Of a stretch of DNA of 64,000 nt, positions 24,501 to 32,156 are shown one piece after another. Below the pieces are notes generated by a model. It saw nothing but the letters and a program-made list of their open reading frames with translations, did no database searches and had not been told where the DNA came from. This DNA comes from an uncultured Gemmataceae bacterium (GTDB lineage Bacteria; Planctomycetota; Planctomycetia; Gemmatales; Gemmataceae): assembly GCA_937923405.1 (NCBI GenBank), contig CALDUY010000018.1:1-64000 (forward strand), written 5' to 3'. Position 1 is the first letter of the stretch. Each line of letters opens with the position of its first letter. Made by a program: the position numbers and the translations under genes.

Positions 24501-26201
24501 CGCTTCCTGGAGGTGCAACAACACTACGAAGCAAGTGAGACACAGATGCTGGCTCAGATGCTCGCTGCTCAACAAGCGACCCTGGCGGTAGCGCTAACCC
24601 CTCGCTCCTACGTCCTCGAGGGAGAGGCGACCGGGGAGAAGGGAACTTCGGGCACAACATCTCCTCTCTCGGCCCTGAATCACGCTCCTCGGGTAAACGG
24701 ACGAAGTGAGAAAACGTCAGGCCCCTTTGCCGGTCAGATCACGCGGCTGGTTCCGGGGCAGGAGTTGGAAGCAACTTTGACGCTGGACGTGGCCAAGCAT
24801 TTGTTCCTGGCCGATCACGCTTTCATCCGCGTGCCGGAGACGCTGAAACCAACCGAGGAGCGACTGCCGACCCTTCCGATGACATTCGGGATGGAAATTA
24901 TCTGCGAGACGGCGGCACAACTGGAACCGTCGCTGCAAGTGATCGGTTGTCACGACGTCGAGGCCAGCAAGTGGATCGCTCTGGTTAGCCAACGCACCCT
25001 GCCGGTCTACATCCGGGCGAAGCGGGTGAGCGAAACCGAAGTCGAGGTGGAACTGCGTCCCGAAGGACAAGAGCGGCCTGCACTGCGCGGACGCGCTACA
25101 TTGGGCCAGTCGCTGCCACCGCCACCGCCACCGCTCCAGGTCATCGCCGATCAGCCGTGCCCCCATCGCGCCGAGGAGCTGTACACGATCCCCTTCATGT
25201 TCCACGGCCCGCGCTTCCACGTCGTCAGCAAGTTGGTTGGCACCTCGGAATCGACTCTCGTCGCCGAGCTGACTTTGCGTGATCCTGGCGAACTGCTCGC
25301 TGAGCCGCTGCCGGCGCTGCCGATTTTCGATCCAGTGCTGGTTGATGGCGTCGGTCAGGTAGTCGGCTACAAACTGTTGCTGGAAGACTGGAACATTTAC
25401 CCGCTGCGGTTGGGGCGACTGACACGCTATGGACCGACTCCACCGCCTGGCTCGGTGGTGCGGATGTTGGCCTCGTACTGCAAAGTCGATGGCCGCCGCG
25501 TCGAGATGAATGCGGATATTCTCGATCCGTCTGGGCGAATATGGCTCCGTCTAGAACGCTGGCAGGTCTGGCGCATCCTGTGGCCGAAGCACCTGTCAGT
25601 TTTCAGTCGCAATCCGCGTCAGTACAGCGTCGGGACACCGTGGCCGACGAGCCACCCCAACGCCGCTTGCTGCCGCATGAATGCCAAGCGGTTCGGCGAG
25701 ATCGCCCCAGAGTGGATCGCCCGTTACTGTCTGCCCAAGACCGAGTGGGAGCAGTACCGTGCCGCCCCGCGCTTCGACTGGTTGCTGCGGCGTATCGCGG
25801 TCAAGGATGCAGTGCGCGACTGGTTCCGTCAGCATCGCGGGCAGATTCTGTTGCATCTGGAAATCGAAATCGCCGACGCCGCGGATGGCACGCTTCGGTT
25901 GGTCGCGCCGCGTCAGGAGGGCTTGCTTGTCGCTGCCGTGGGCGATGAACAGGAGGCGATCGCCCTGTGCGCGCAGGCGACTCGAATCGGCGTCGAGACG
26001 GCCTCGGCGAAAACCACCTCGCGGGAACAAGCTGCCGTGCGTGCCTTGGCCCGTGCCCTGGGGCAGGCCGCCACCGAGCCACTGCGTGTGCTACAGACTC
26101 GTCCGGAGGGCCTCGTTGAGATTGAGAGTTTTGGCATCCGCTATTTTGTCGAGACCTCGGTCGATGCTGACCAGGTCTTTGCCGTCGTTGTTCTTGCCTG
26201 A
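21516..26201 (+). CDS. Pfa-like multidomain synthase: KS-AT-DH-DH with degenerate PPTase tail
   Basis: A 1561-residue partner of the upstream synthase, translationally coupled by ATGA. Domains by residue: a ketosynthase (about 5-470, Cys 218 in DAACASG, EGHGTAMPVGD, LGHLMPAAGM), an acyltransferase (about 570-930, Ser 685 in GFSMGEW where GHS is usual, His in AIHTPLA), a linker, and a double hotdog dehydratase (about 1075-1365) with LADHAF as the His site and FDPVLVDGVGQ as the Asp site. The last 170 residues have WLLRRIAVKDAVRDWF, as in phosphopantetheinyl transferase modules fused to such synthases, but the later IGVETAS lacks the usual GVDIE acid and the SIAH-like site is missing, so this part may be inactive. 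Its KS keeps the active-site Cys, unlike a PfaC chain length factor. Confidence 0.88.
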   Translation: MTTAAEPIAIVGMQCLYPGAANLEAYWSNLVRGVDAVREVPPSRWRAEEYDRIHARRGGFLEGLTQFDPLEYGIMPAAVQDGDPEQFLVYAVVHGALRDMQRGRHFRATGVASPPSPQLTDLPARAEVVIGRGGYNGNTIEAAYLLMEFVNQVGELLSAIVPDCSPQKRIEIRKLLATAFPKAPTTEMLASSIPNLTSGRIANRLDFQGGNFTVDAACASGLIATDLVIRALRERRADLGIAAAVHLVQKPYFWFAFELLHALSPSGRCSAFSRAADGLVIGEGVGAIVLKRLDDAQRDGDRIYAVLRAVGTASDGKAMGPLTPRLEGQVLALRRAYQECGVDPATVGLIEGHGTAMPVGDQTEIATLHTVFGKEGYPAVALGSVKSMLGHLMPAAGMAGLIKTALAVYHRTLPPTLHVEEVHPELRDSRLYVNTKTRPWILPTEQIRRAGVNAFGFGGINTHAVLEDLPHDGPRESLTPRSCELFVLSAPTRAALEAQLEHWRDSLSSLAEASLRDLCYTVSRRVQAEHPVRLAVVARDVAQLRTRLDQARNRREPRWHEDAGLAFSESPYPGKLAVLFPGLAFPGLAAGYTDRLGELCLHFPELREYIDIADAYSPIIESQLGYPLRHQFFPPPLSDAATLAKLERELIWSKRTPLGQMYVALAGWHLLRAMGFRVEALAGFSMGEWAALAAAEVLSQDDLRSMLGIWQSLGDVPEQLTGIWGMVGTNAQRVEAILAQLPGTAAIIMDPSPTQTFFAGEVDTVRAALETLRQQGIFVQEIPFPAIHTPLAASIVDGLRAMKSAMPAHPPRARVYCGMNGQPYPDDPDVIRDWLIDSFREPLRGKDTIRNMYHQDGVRIFIEVGIGGRSPQSLARILDDVPHVAVAIDSRGTSGLEQFLQMLGRLFVLGVPFDLGYLYRTRPCREVELGKPPTVSRTSLQLDLAHPRARVPAESVARLRELLQIERPAPPPKAAVTAVSSLPPHPVTEVMATMQRFLEVQQHYEASETQMLAQMLAAQQATLAVALTPRSYVLEGEATGEKGTSGTTSPLSALNHAPRVNGRSEKTSGPFAGQITRLVPGQELEATLTLDVAKHLFLADHAFIRVPETLKPTEERLPTLPMTFGMEIICETAAQLEPSLQVIGCHDVEASKWIALVSQRTLPVYIRAKRVSETEVEVELRPEGQERPALRGRATLGQSLPPPPPPLQVIADQPCPHRAEELYTIPFMFHGPRFHVVSKLVGTSESTLVAELTLRDPGELLAEPLPALPIFDPVLVDGVGQVVGYKLLLEDWNIYPLRLGRLTRYGPTPPPGSVVRMLASYCKVDGRRVEMNADILDPSGRIWLRLERWQVWRILWPKHLSVFSRNPRQYSVGTPWPTSHPNAACCRMNAKRFGEIAPEWIARYCLPKTEWEQYRAAPRFDWLLRRIAVKDAVRDWFRQHRGQILLHLEIEIADAADGTLRLVAPRQEGLLVAAVGDEQEAIALCAQATRIGVETASAKTTSREQAAVRALARALGQAATEPLRVLQTRPEGLVEIESFGIRYFVETSVDADQVFAVVVLA
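24595..24665. repeat. Diverged family D-like repeat in synthase linker
   Basis: ACCCCTCGCTCCTACGTCC, TCGAGGGAGAGGCGACCGGG and GAGAAGGGAA keep the arrangement of the CCCCTCTCCC/GGGAGAGGGG element with several changes. It is translated in frame in the low-complexity linker between AT and dehydratase. This is a weaker case than the one at 14745. Confidence 0.4.
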
Positions 26202-26306
26202 ATCCTCTATTCCCAGTTATGGACGATCCGCTAAGATCTAGATAGATCCACTTCCACCGTGACCCACCCACGGTGTGAGTTGTGTCCGCAAGGAAATGAG
26301 GAAGGT

Positions 26307-26774
26307 ATGTTCTGCACTCCGCGTGTGCTGGCTCTCGCCGGTCTGTTCGCTGTCGCCTCTGTGGTGCTGGCCCATCCCAAGGACGAGGCCGAGGCCAACC
26401 GCAAGCTCGACAAGAAGCTCAACAGCATTCTCATACAGGTCACCAACGAGGGAGCTGCGTTGTACAACAACGGCGATCCGTCTGGCTGCTATCGGTTGTT
26501 TCAGGGAGCGCTGCTGGCCGTTGCCCCGATGCTGGAACATCGTCCAGCGCTGAAGAACAGCGTCGCCGAGAAACTCGCCAAGGCTCCGGCGCAGCCCAGC
26601 TGTGCCCATCGCGCCTTCTATCTCCGCAAAGTCATCGACGACGTTCGCAAGGAGATCACGAAGGTCGAAAAGATCGAACTGCCTCCCGCGACCGAGAACA
26701 AATCGATCGAAGGTAACAAGAAGGACGACGGCAAGTCGGTTGAGGCAAAGAAGGACGACGGCAACTCCAAGTAG
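26307..26774 (+). CDS. Small exported hypothetical protein
   Basis: A 155-residue protein with a signal peptide (VLALAGLFAVASVVLAHP), a helical middle containing YNNGDPSGCYRLFQGALLAV and LRKVIDDVRKEI, and a Lys/Asp-rich tail. Similar small secreted proteins are common in planctomycetes; no function is known. The ATG at 26307 has AGGAAGG directly upstream, and the 105-bp gap from the synthase gene suggests it is separate. It ends at a strong hairpin. Confidence 0.78.
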   Translation: MFCTPRVLALAGLFAVASVVLAHPKDEAEANRKLDKKLNSILIQVTNEGAALYNNGDPSGCYRLFQGALLAVAPMLEHRPALKNSVAEKLAKAPAQPSCAHRAFYLRKVIDDVRKEITKVEKIELPPATENKSIEGNKKDDGKSVEAKKDDGNSK

Positions 26775-26786
26775 TCGCGCACGAAA

Positions 26787-26816
26787 CAGGCGTCTCTTGA
26801 CGAAGAGAGACGCCTG
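26787..26816. terminator. Hairpin between convergent genes
   Basis: CAGGCGTCTCT (26787-26797) pairs perfectly with AGAGACGCCTG (26806-26816), 11 bp with an 8-nt loop. It sits midway between the ends of the small exported gene (+) and the secreted paralogue gene (-). No long T-run follows on either side, so termination is inferred from stem strength and location. Confidence 0.6.
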
Positions 26817-26835
26817 CTTGCCTTTGGGCGAACGG

Positions 26836-28332
26836 TTACGGTTTTTTGCGGTCACTCTGAGACGTTTCGATCACGCGGCCTGGACGGTCCCAGTAGCGGA
26901 TCGACAGATGCCCCAACAGTACCGGATTGGGCAACTCATCAGTGCCAATCTTCGGACTGGTTTCCGGTTCCAGTTCGTAGTAAATTAACCCACCCTCATC
27001 GCGGCGAACGATGGCTCCTTTGGAATCGCGCTTCAGCTGCACGTTATTCTTTCGCAGCAAGTTGGCACGCAGGGATTTCATCGATTTGGTCGCCGAAGCC
27101 GAAGCGGCTCCTCGGGTCGAGACAAACATGATCGGTTGATCTTTCGGTTGGATCGGCTCATCGCCACTGCTGAAGACATAGATATCGATCCAGCCGGCTC
27201 GATTGCCTAGTTCGCTGGCCTTGGCGTTCGACTCCTCGGTCGTAAGGGTTTTCCAGCGCCGCAGATTCTTGCCTTCCAGATCGATGTACATGCCCTCCCA
27301 AACCTGTCGAGCGTTAACGTGCTGCGGTCCCATGATCCAGCGCCGTAGGTGCATTTCCGGATCGCCTTTCTCCATTTGCCAGGTGCTTTCACCGTTGACC
27401 AGCAACAGCACGCCAAGCTTGTTGTCGCCCCCGACTTTGCGGGTTAGGGCCATCTCGATCTTGGCTCCAGGCATGGCGGGCGGAGCCTGATACTCCGGCG
27501 AGAACGAGCCTTGCTGCTGACCGCTTATCGGAGTGATTGTCTGCTTCACACCATCGTAGAGCAGCTCGAAGGCAAAGCCTTTGATGTTGTCCGGCGAATG
27601 CTCGTTGGTCTGAAGTGGATCCTGCGGTTGCTGCTGTCCTTGCTGATCTTGCTGATTCACCTGTTGCTGAACAGCTTGATCGCGTCGCATCGGCTTAACG
27701 CCACGCGCCAACGCCTTGTTCGACAGCGAAAAGTTGTAGCCCAAATCGGCGAGCAACTGATGATCTGTCCGCACCGTGAAATTCCAGGTCTTAACCGGTT
27801 CGATCCTACCCTTGACGAAACTCGATTTGGTAAACAGATTGATTTGCACCGTGGTCTTCGATCGATCGCCAGTATTGCTCACCGTTCCTGTCAGGAAGCC
27901 ATCGGCCTTGACAAGTCGGCTGGTGCCTTCACCCCAGGCGCGGCGATAGTTCAGACTGAAGAGCTTGTCGAACGCCGACTTGCTGCTGGTGTAGCTGCCA
28001 ACGTTGCCTTTGTTGGCAGTGGACATGGTATCACGGATAATGCCGATGGCTTTTGTCTCGTCTGGTTCCATGGCCATGATAAGAGCGTTTTCCAGGCGTT
28101 CCGGCATGGCCACCCCTAGCGGTCCGCCCGCGTAGAGCGCCTGGCGCGATCCTTTCTTGATTTTGAACGGCAGCACGCCGACGTTTTTGATTCCGGCCTT
28201 TTTCAGATCGGGGACAATACGGCTGGCGTTGAGGATCAACCCCTCATCCAGGGTGCCGGCCTGCGACTGGCTCGTCGCGACCCCTAGCAGCCCGGTCAAC
28301 ACCGCTACTGTTCCTACCATGCGTTTCCACAT
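26836..28332 (-). CDS. Secreted protein of the caspase gene set, paralogue 1
   Basis: A 498-residue exported protein (signal peptide ending around SQSQAGT). The N-terminal half, with KNVGVLPFKIKKG, MPERLENALIMAM, ADGFLTGTVSN and ADLGYNFSLSN, resembles a CsgG/TolB-type alpha-beta pattern, by eye only. A Gln-rich linker (QQQVNQQDQQGQQQPQ) joins it to a C-terminal half with GVLLLVNGESTWQ and WIDIYVFSSGD, suggestive of a DUF4384-like beta domain. It is paralogous to the gene at 29653-31167, with the same order of motifs. AAGGAAGG precedes the ATG. It lies 98 bp after the caspase-like gene in the same direction. Confidence 0.78.
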   Translation of the reverse strand: MWKRMVGTVAVLTGLLGVATSQSQAGTLDEGLILNASRIVPDLKKAGIKNVGVLPFKIKKGSRQALYAGGPLGVAMPERLENALIMAMEPDETKAIGIIRDTMSTANKGNVGSYTSSKSAFDKLFSLNYRRAWGEGTSRLVKADGFLTGTVSNTGDRSKTTVQINLFTKSSFVKGRIEPVKTWNFTVRTDHQLLADLGYNFSLSNKALARGVKPMRRDQAVQQQVNQQDQQGQQQPQDPLQTNEHSPDNIKGFAFELLYDGVKQTITPISGQQQGSFSPEYQAPPAMPGAKIEMALTRKVGGDNKLGVLLLVNGESTWQMEKGDPEMHLRRWIMGPQHVNARQVWEGMYIDLEGKNLRRWKTLTTEESNAKASELGNRAGWIDIYVFSSGDEPIQPKDQPIMFVSTRGAASASATKSMKSLRANLLRKNNVQLKRDSKGAIVRRDEGGLIYYELEPETSPKIGTDELPNPVLLGHLSIRYWDRPGRVIETSQSDRKKP

Positions 28333-28430
28333 AATTGCCTTCCTTACTAGGAGAGTAAGAATTCTTGCCGTTGGGCCGGACTCCGACATCTACTACGAGA
28401 CTGGTCTGCGCTTGTGACGCTTGCCAGGGA

Positions 28431-29615
28431 TTAGTTCTTTTTCTTGGTAATGACATACACACTGCGTAGCGCCTTTTCGGGATCGTTGCTCTTGCTTCCC
28501 TCGTGCGAGCGAAACGGAGCCAGTGGCTTGGCCCGAATGATCTGTACCTCGGCGGTGGGCAACTCCTCCTCGCCGCTGAGCTCGCGCTGATGAGCTTTCG
28601 TGGCTCCGGGAGGGAGCTGCACTTCTTCCCAACGAGTGCTACCTTCCCAGCGGAGTTTGTACTCCAGCACGAAATCATTCCCATTGCGGATACCGATTAG
28701 TGCTATTGTCTTGCGAGAAGGGGCTTCCTTGAGAGACGGCGCGGCTCGTCCTAGGGCGAAGGCGTACGGCGTCTGATTCTCGCTGATCTTTGCGGCCTTG
28801 CTGCCAGGTCGAGCAATTGCTTCCCTGCGCCATTGCTGGAAGTTTTTGCTCGTGGCTTGACGCAGTTTGGGGAAAAACTCCTCCCACGAGACCAGCGCGT
28901 CTCCGTTGCTGTCGAAGGCGGCTACCGTTTTGTTGCGCAGCATGCGGCACAGCGTCCGGGTAAACACGCCGCCCTGGTTATCTCCCCAGGACGGTTCGCC
29001 AGGAGCCGACGCCGTCAAGTCCACCGTTCCCCAGGCGCGGAAGAACAGCGACCGCATCAGCGGACTGATGTCCAGCATGACGGACCTGAACTCCGTTGCT
29101 CCGTACACAGGTTTAGGTGGAACGAATGTGCCCTGCGAACTGCAACAGTCGGAAATCAAGACGGTTAACCCGGCCTTCTTCGCTTCCATCGCCGCCAGCA
29201 ACTCTTTGCGGTGCATGTCCCCGCCCACCAGTTTGAAAAAGTGTTTCTCAACGTCTTTGGCTCCTTTCGGGATCGCTCCATGACCGCCATAGAAGCAGAG
29301 TACTGCCTCATTCGGACGCACCTGCAACTGGCGGTAATAAGCGAGAATCTCCTTGCCCGAAGCCTTGCTTCCCTTTAGGACGGTGCAGCGAAACCGATCG
29401 CGAGGAATGGTTTGCTCCAGAGTCTCCTGAAGGCGTGACAGATCGTACCTCAGTCCCTCATTGAAATGAGGATTCCCATCAGTATCGTTGATCACGATCA
29501 GTACATGAAGCCGTTGTAGTTGTTCGGGCAGTTCGACGGGCTTCTGGGCGGGCGACGCACTGGGAAGAGCTAGTCCTCCCAGCGCCAGCATCAACAACCA
29601 ACCGAAAATTCGCAT
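28431..29615 (-). CDS. Secreted caspase-like (peptidase C14) cysteine protease
   Basis: A 394-residue protein with a signal peptide (IFGWLLMLALGGLALPSASPA). The caspase fold is indicated by LHVLIVINDTDGNPHF, then the dyad His112 in CFYGGHGA and Cys158 in ISDCCSSQG, where metacaspases have D-S-C-H-S-G. An EF-hand-like DSNGDALVSWEEF loop lies near residue 240 and could bind calcium. The C-terminal 120 residues are of unknown fold. GAGGGG precedes the ATG at 29615. It lies 37 bp after one secreted paralogue and 98 bp before the other, so the three are probably one operon. The substrate is unknown. Confidence 0.85.
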   Translation of the reverse strand: MRIFGWLLMLALGGLALPSASPAQKPVELPEQLQRLHVLIVINDTDGNPHFNEGLRYDLSRLQETLEQTIPRDRFRCTVLKGSKASGKEILAYYRQLQVRPNEAVLCFYGGHGAIPKGAKDVEKHFFKLVGGDMHRKELLAAMEAKKAGLTVLISDCCSSQGTFVPPKPVYGATEFRSVMLDISPLMRSLFFRAWGTVDLTASAPGEPSWGDNQGGVFTRTLCRMLRNKTVAAFDSNGDALVSWEEFFPKLRQATSKNFQQWRREAIARPGSKAAKISENQTPYAFALGRAAPSLKEAPSRKTIALIGIRNGNDFVLEYKLRWEGSTRWEEVQLPPGATKAHQRELSGEEELPTAEVQIIRAKPLAPFRSHEGSKSNDPEKALRSVYVITKKKN

Positions 29616-29652
29616 GCTAGCCCCTCTAGTCTCAATCCTGTTGAGCAGGATC

Positions 29653-31167
29653 CTACGGTTGCTGCTGTTGCTGTAGGGGCACCACTCGGATCGACAGGCC
29701 CGCAGCGCGGAACGGGTTCTCCAGATTGCGGATCCGGAACGATTGATCCGCGGCGATTGCCTCGTCATCGGCAACGATTAATTCGCGTTTGACGATGACG
29801 CCGCCTTCCTGGCGCGACACGACTTTGGTCTTCAGTCGTGCGTTTCGCATTAACTCGGTCTTCAACGAGTTGAACGAACTCCGTGCTTGCTTCACTTTGC
29901 TGGGGGGCAACCCGCGCGGCGTGATTAGCAGGTGCGATTCCTCTTCAGAAGGATCGCTTGGGTGTGTCCCGTTCTCGAAGACATCGATTTCAATCAACCC
30001 CTTGCTCGACCCCATTTGCTCGCCCTTCTGCTGGAGAAACGTAGTCACATCTTCTCCAACGAGGATCTTGAAAGGTTTATATTTTAACTCCTGCTGAGCC
30101 GAGGTCTGGTCGTCGCGTTTAGTTGGCTTCTTGCCACGATCCGTGGCCTGCTGCGCGCTGGTATTCACCTCGTAAAAGCCATTGAGGAGATAGCTCTTGC
30201 CCGGTTCGATGACCCATTTCATCGCCGACTCGGGATCATTGGTTTGCTCGTTGATGGTATTAAGACCATTGAGCCGCAGTACCACGCCGAGCGTTTTGTC
30301 CTTGGTCGTGTTTCTCAAGCGGAAGGCCACTTTTGCTCCCACCTCGGGGCTAGTCACTTCGTACCTCACCGGATCGTTCTGCGACACGCTCCGACGCGGT
30401 TGGACAGGCGATTGATTCACCAGCATGGTGAACTCAATGCCGCCGATGTTTTTCGGTTCCGGCTGCCCCTGCTGCTGCTGCGAGTGGTTGTTTTGCTGTT
30501 GGTTCACTTGCACCTGCTGGGCGACGTACTCATCGAGTTCCTCGGACGATCGCTTAGCAACACGGAGCTTGTCTTTGCTGCTACGACTCAAAACGTAGCT
30601 ATAGCCTAAGTCGCGGAGAACGAAGCGATCGGTTTTTTGACGGATCGTGGCCAGTCGCTGTAGTTTCTCGGGATTGCTCTTGTCAAAGTATTCGAGCGTG
30701 ACGGTCGACTGCGAACGGTCCTTGGAGATCTCGACCTTGCCCGTGAGGAAGACGTCGGCTTTGACCTCCTTGGTTCCCCAGGCCAACGGATAGCTCAGAT
30801 CGAACAGTTTTTTGCGGTTGGCGACACTGGCATACCAAGAGTGGATCTTGGCACGGGCCGCGGTCACGCCGGCGTTGTGGATCACGCCCAGCGCCTTGCT
30901 CTCGTTCTCGCCGGCATGCAGTACCAGCAGCGTTTCGACGCGCTCGGCCATCCGGCCAGCCAGCGGCGAGGCGAACGACTCCGGCTGTCCGGCATCGGCG
31001 ACACGAAAGCGCAACACGCCGACGTTCTTGTATTTCTTCTTGAGTTGGTCGACGAGTAGCGGCATGGTCTGGTTCAGCTGAGCGTCCAGCCGATCGGCCC
31101 GGGCGACACTACCTACAGCCACACCGACGACCGCCGCTAGCAACAGCATGCGAGAACGGACGGACAT
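29653..31167 (-). CDS. Secreted protein of the caspase gene set, paralogue 2
   Basis: A 504-residue exported protein and first gene of the likely operon; AAGGAGATCCT gives a near-ideal ribosome site. It has a signal peptide (MLLLAAVVGVAVGSVARA), the N-terminal motifs KNVGVLRFRV, LAGRMAERVETLL, ADVFLTGKVEISKDRSQ and RDLGYSYVLSRS, a Gln/Asn-rich linker, then GVVLRLNGLNTINEQ and GLIEIDVFENG. Motif order matches the paralogue at 26836-28332, though the two have diverged widely. The C-terminus ends in five Gln and one Pro. Its function is unknown; the link to the caspase is by position. Confidence 0.8.
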   Translation of the reverse strand: MSVRSRMLLLAAVVGVAVGSVARADRLDAQLNQTMPLLVDQLKKKYKNVGVLRFRVADAGQPESFASPLAGRMAERVETLLVLHAGENESKALGVIHNAGVTAARAKIHSWYASVANRKKLFDLSYPLAWGTKEVKADVFLTGKVEISKDRSQSTVTLEYFDKSNPEKLQRLATIRQKTDRFVLRDLGYSYVLSRSSKDKLRVAKRSSEELDEYVAQQVQVNQQQNNHSQQQQGQPEPKNIGGIEFTMLVNQSPVQPRRSVSQNDPVRYEVTSPEVGAKVAFRLRNTTKDKTLGVVLRLNGLNTINEQTNDPESAMKWVIEPGKSYLLNGFYEVNTSAQQATDRGKKPTKRDDQTSAQQELKYKPFKILVGEDVTTFLQQKGEQMGSSKGLIEIDVFENGTHPSDPSEEESHLLITPRGLPPSKVKQARSSFNSLKTELMRNARLKTKVVSRQEGGVIVKRELIVADDEAIAADQSFRIRNLENPFRAAGLSIRVVPLQQQQQP

Positions 31168-31233
31168 AGGATCTCCTTGTTTGTCTTTACTGGTCGGGGC
31201 TGTTCGCACGACAACCGAATGGGAAAGCCCTAG

Positions 31234-31380
31234 TGGTTCATTGCAGCTGAACCGTAGGGTGGCTCAGAAACGACTCCTCTGCTCCGAGCAGAGGGCGTTA
31301 GCCCTCCGTGCTTTGCCACACCCACGTAGGACCGACGTCCTCCGCTGGGAAGCTTGAAGACGCGAACCTCCCTACAGTTC
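31234..31380. repeat. Family A compound element of about 150 bp
   Basis: It begins GTGGTTCATTGCAGCTGA and includes GTAGGGTGGCTC, the palindrome GAGGGCGTTAGCCCTC, CACACCCACG, GACGTCCTCCGCTGGGAAGC and CGAACCTCC. The copy at 48778-48930 has the same parts in the same order. It lies between divergent genes starting at 31167 and 31569; nothing else was recognised in this 400-bp gap except a small GGAACC-ACGA-GGTTCC hairpin at 31536-31551. Confidence 0.8.
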
Positions 31381-31568
31381 CGTTATAAGCAACCACCAGA
31401 TGTTACTTCACCTACGATTAAAAGCGAAGGTTGTGACTAGAACCGGACAGAAATTCTAGCGGCAGGCAGATATAGTATCCGTTAGGACCAGTTGGATAAT
31501 GCCGCCTCCAAGGGCAATTCAGGGAGAATCGACCTGGAACCACGAGGTTCCGCCAAGGGATTTTTGTC

Positions 31569-32156
31569 ATGGACGAACGAACGCGCTTCTTTGTCTGTGT
31601 CATCGCCTGTGTCGGCGGCTTTGCCCTGCTACTGGCGATCTATGGCGCGTTCGTCGGACTGATGACGCATCGTGACGGAAGGACCGGCGGCACCACACTG
31701 GGGCTGGGAGCAGCTCGGGCCTTTGCTCGATTGGCCGAAGGCGGCTTGTCGGACCGCACCCGCGCAGTCTTGGTCGGGGCGATTGATGGGCTGATCTTCG
31801 GTGCCGTTGTCGGGCTAGTGGTGGGAACGCTAGCGGGCTGGCAGTATCCCGGCGAATGGCGATTCCTTCGCCCGATCGTTCTGGTGGTGGTCTTTCTGGT
31901 TTGCGTGGCCAGCGTGTTGGGCGTCTTCGCGGGCGTGGCTGCTCTGGCTGGCTCGCGCGTGGTCGTCGGCATCTTCCTGGGTGGAATCGTTGCTGGGCTT
32001 TCCGGCTATGCCCTGCGGGGCTTCGATTGGTTATTCGTCGGCGGGTTACTCGGAGCCGCTCTGGGCGGGCTGCTCGTGTGGCTGGGGACCAACCGACGAG
32101 CCGGCTCGATCCAGCCAGATCATGTAGACCATCGCACCAACGGCGATGAAGCTTAA
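31569..32156 (+). CDS. Small integral membrane protein of unknown function
   Basis: A 195-residue protein with about five hydrophobic segments, including FFVCVIACVGGFALLLAIYG, a Gly-rich AIDGLIFGAVVGLVVGTLAG, IVLVVVFLVCVASVLGVFAG, VVGIFLGGIVAGLSGYA and LFVGGLLGAALGGLLVWLG. The repeated G-x-x-x-G pattern suggests close helix packing. No family was recognised. AAGGGA lies upstream of the ATG. Its last 111 bp overlap the end of the permease gene on the other strand. Confidence 0.72.
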   Translation: MDERTRFFVCVIACVGGFALLLAIYGAFVGLMTHRDGRTGGTTLGLGAARAFARLAEGGLSDRTRAVLVGAIDGLIFGAVVGLVVGTLAGWQYPGEWRFLRPIVLVVVFLVCVASVLGVFAGVAALAGSRVVVGIFLGGIVAGLSGYALRGFDWLFVGGLLGAALGGLLVWLGTNRRAGSIQPDHVDHRTNGDEA

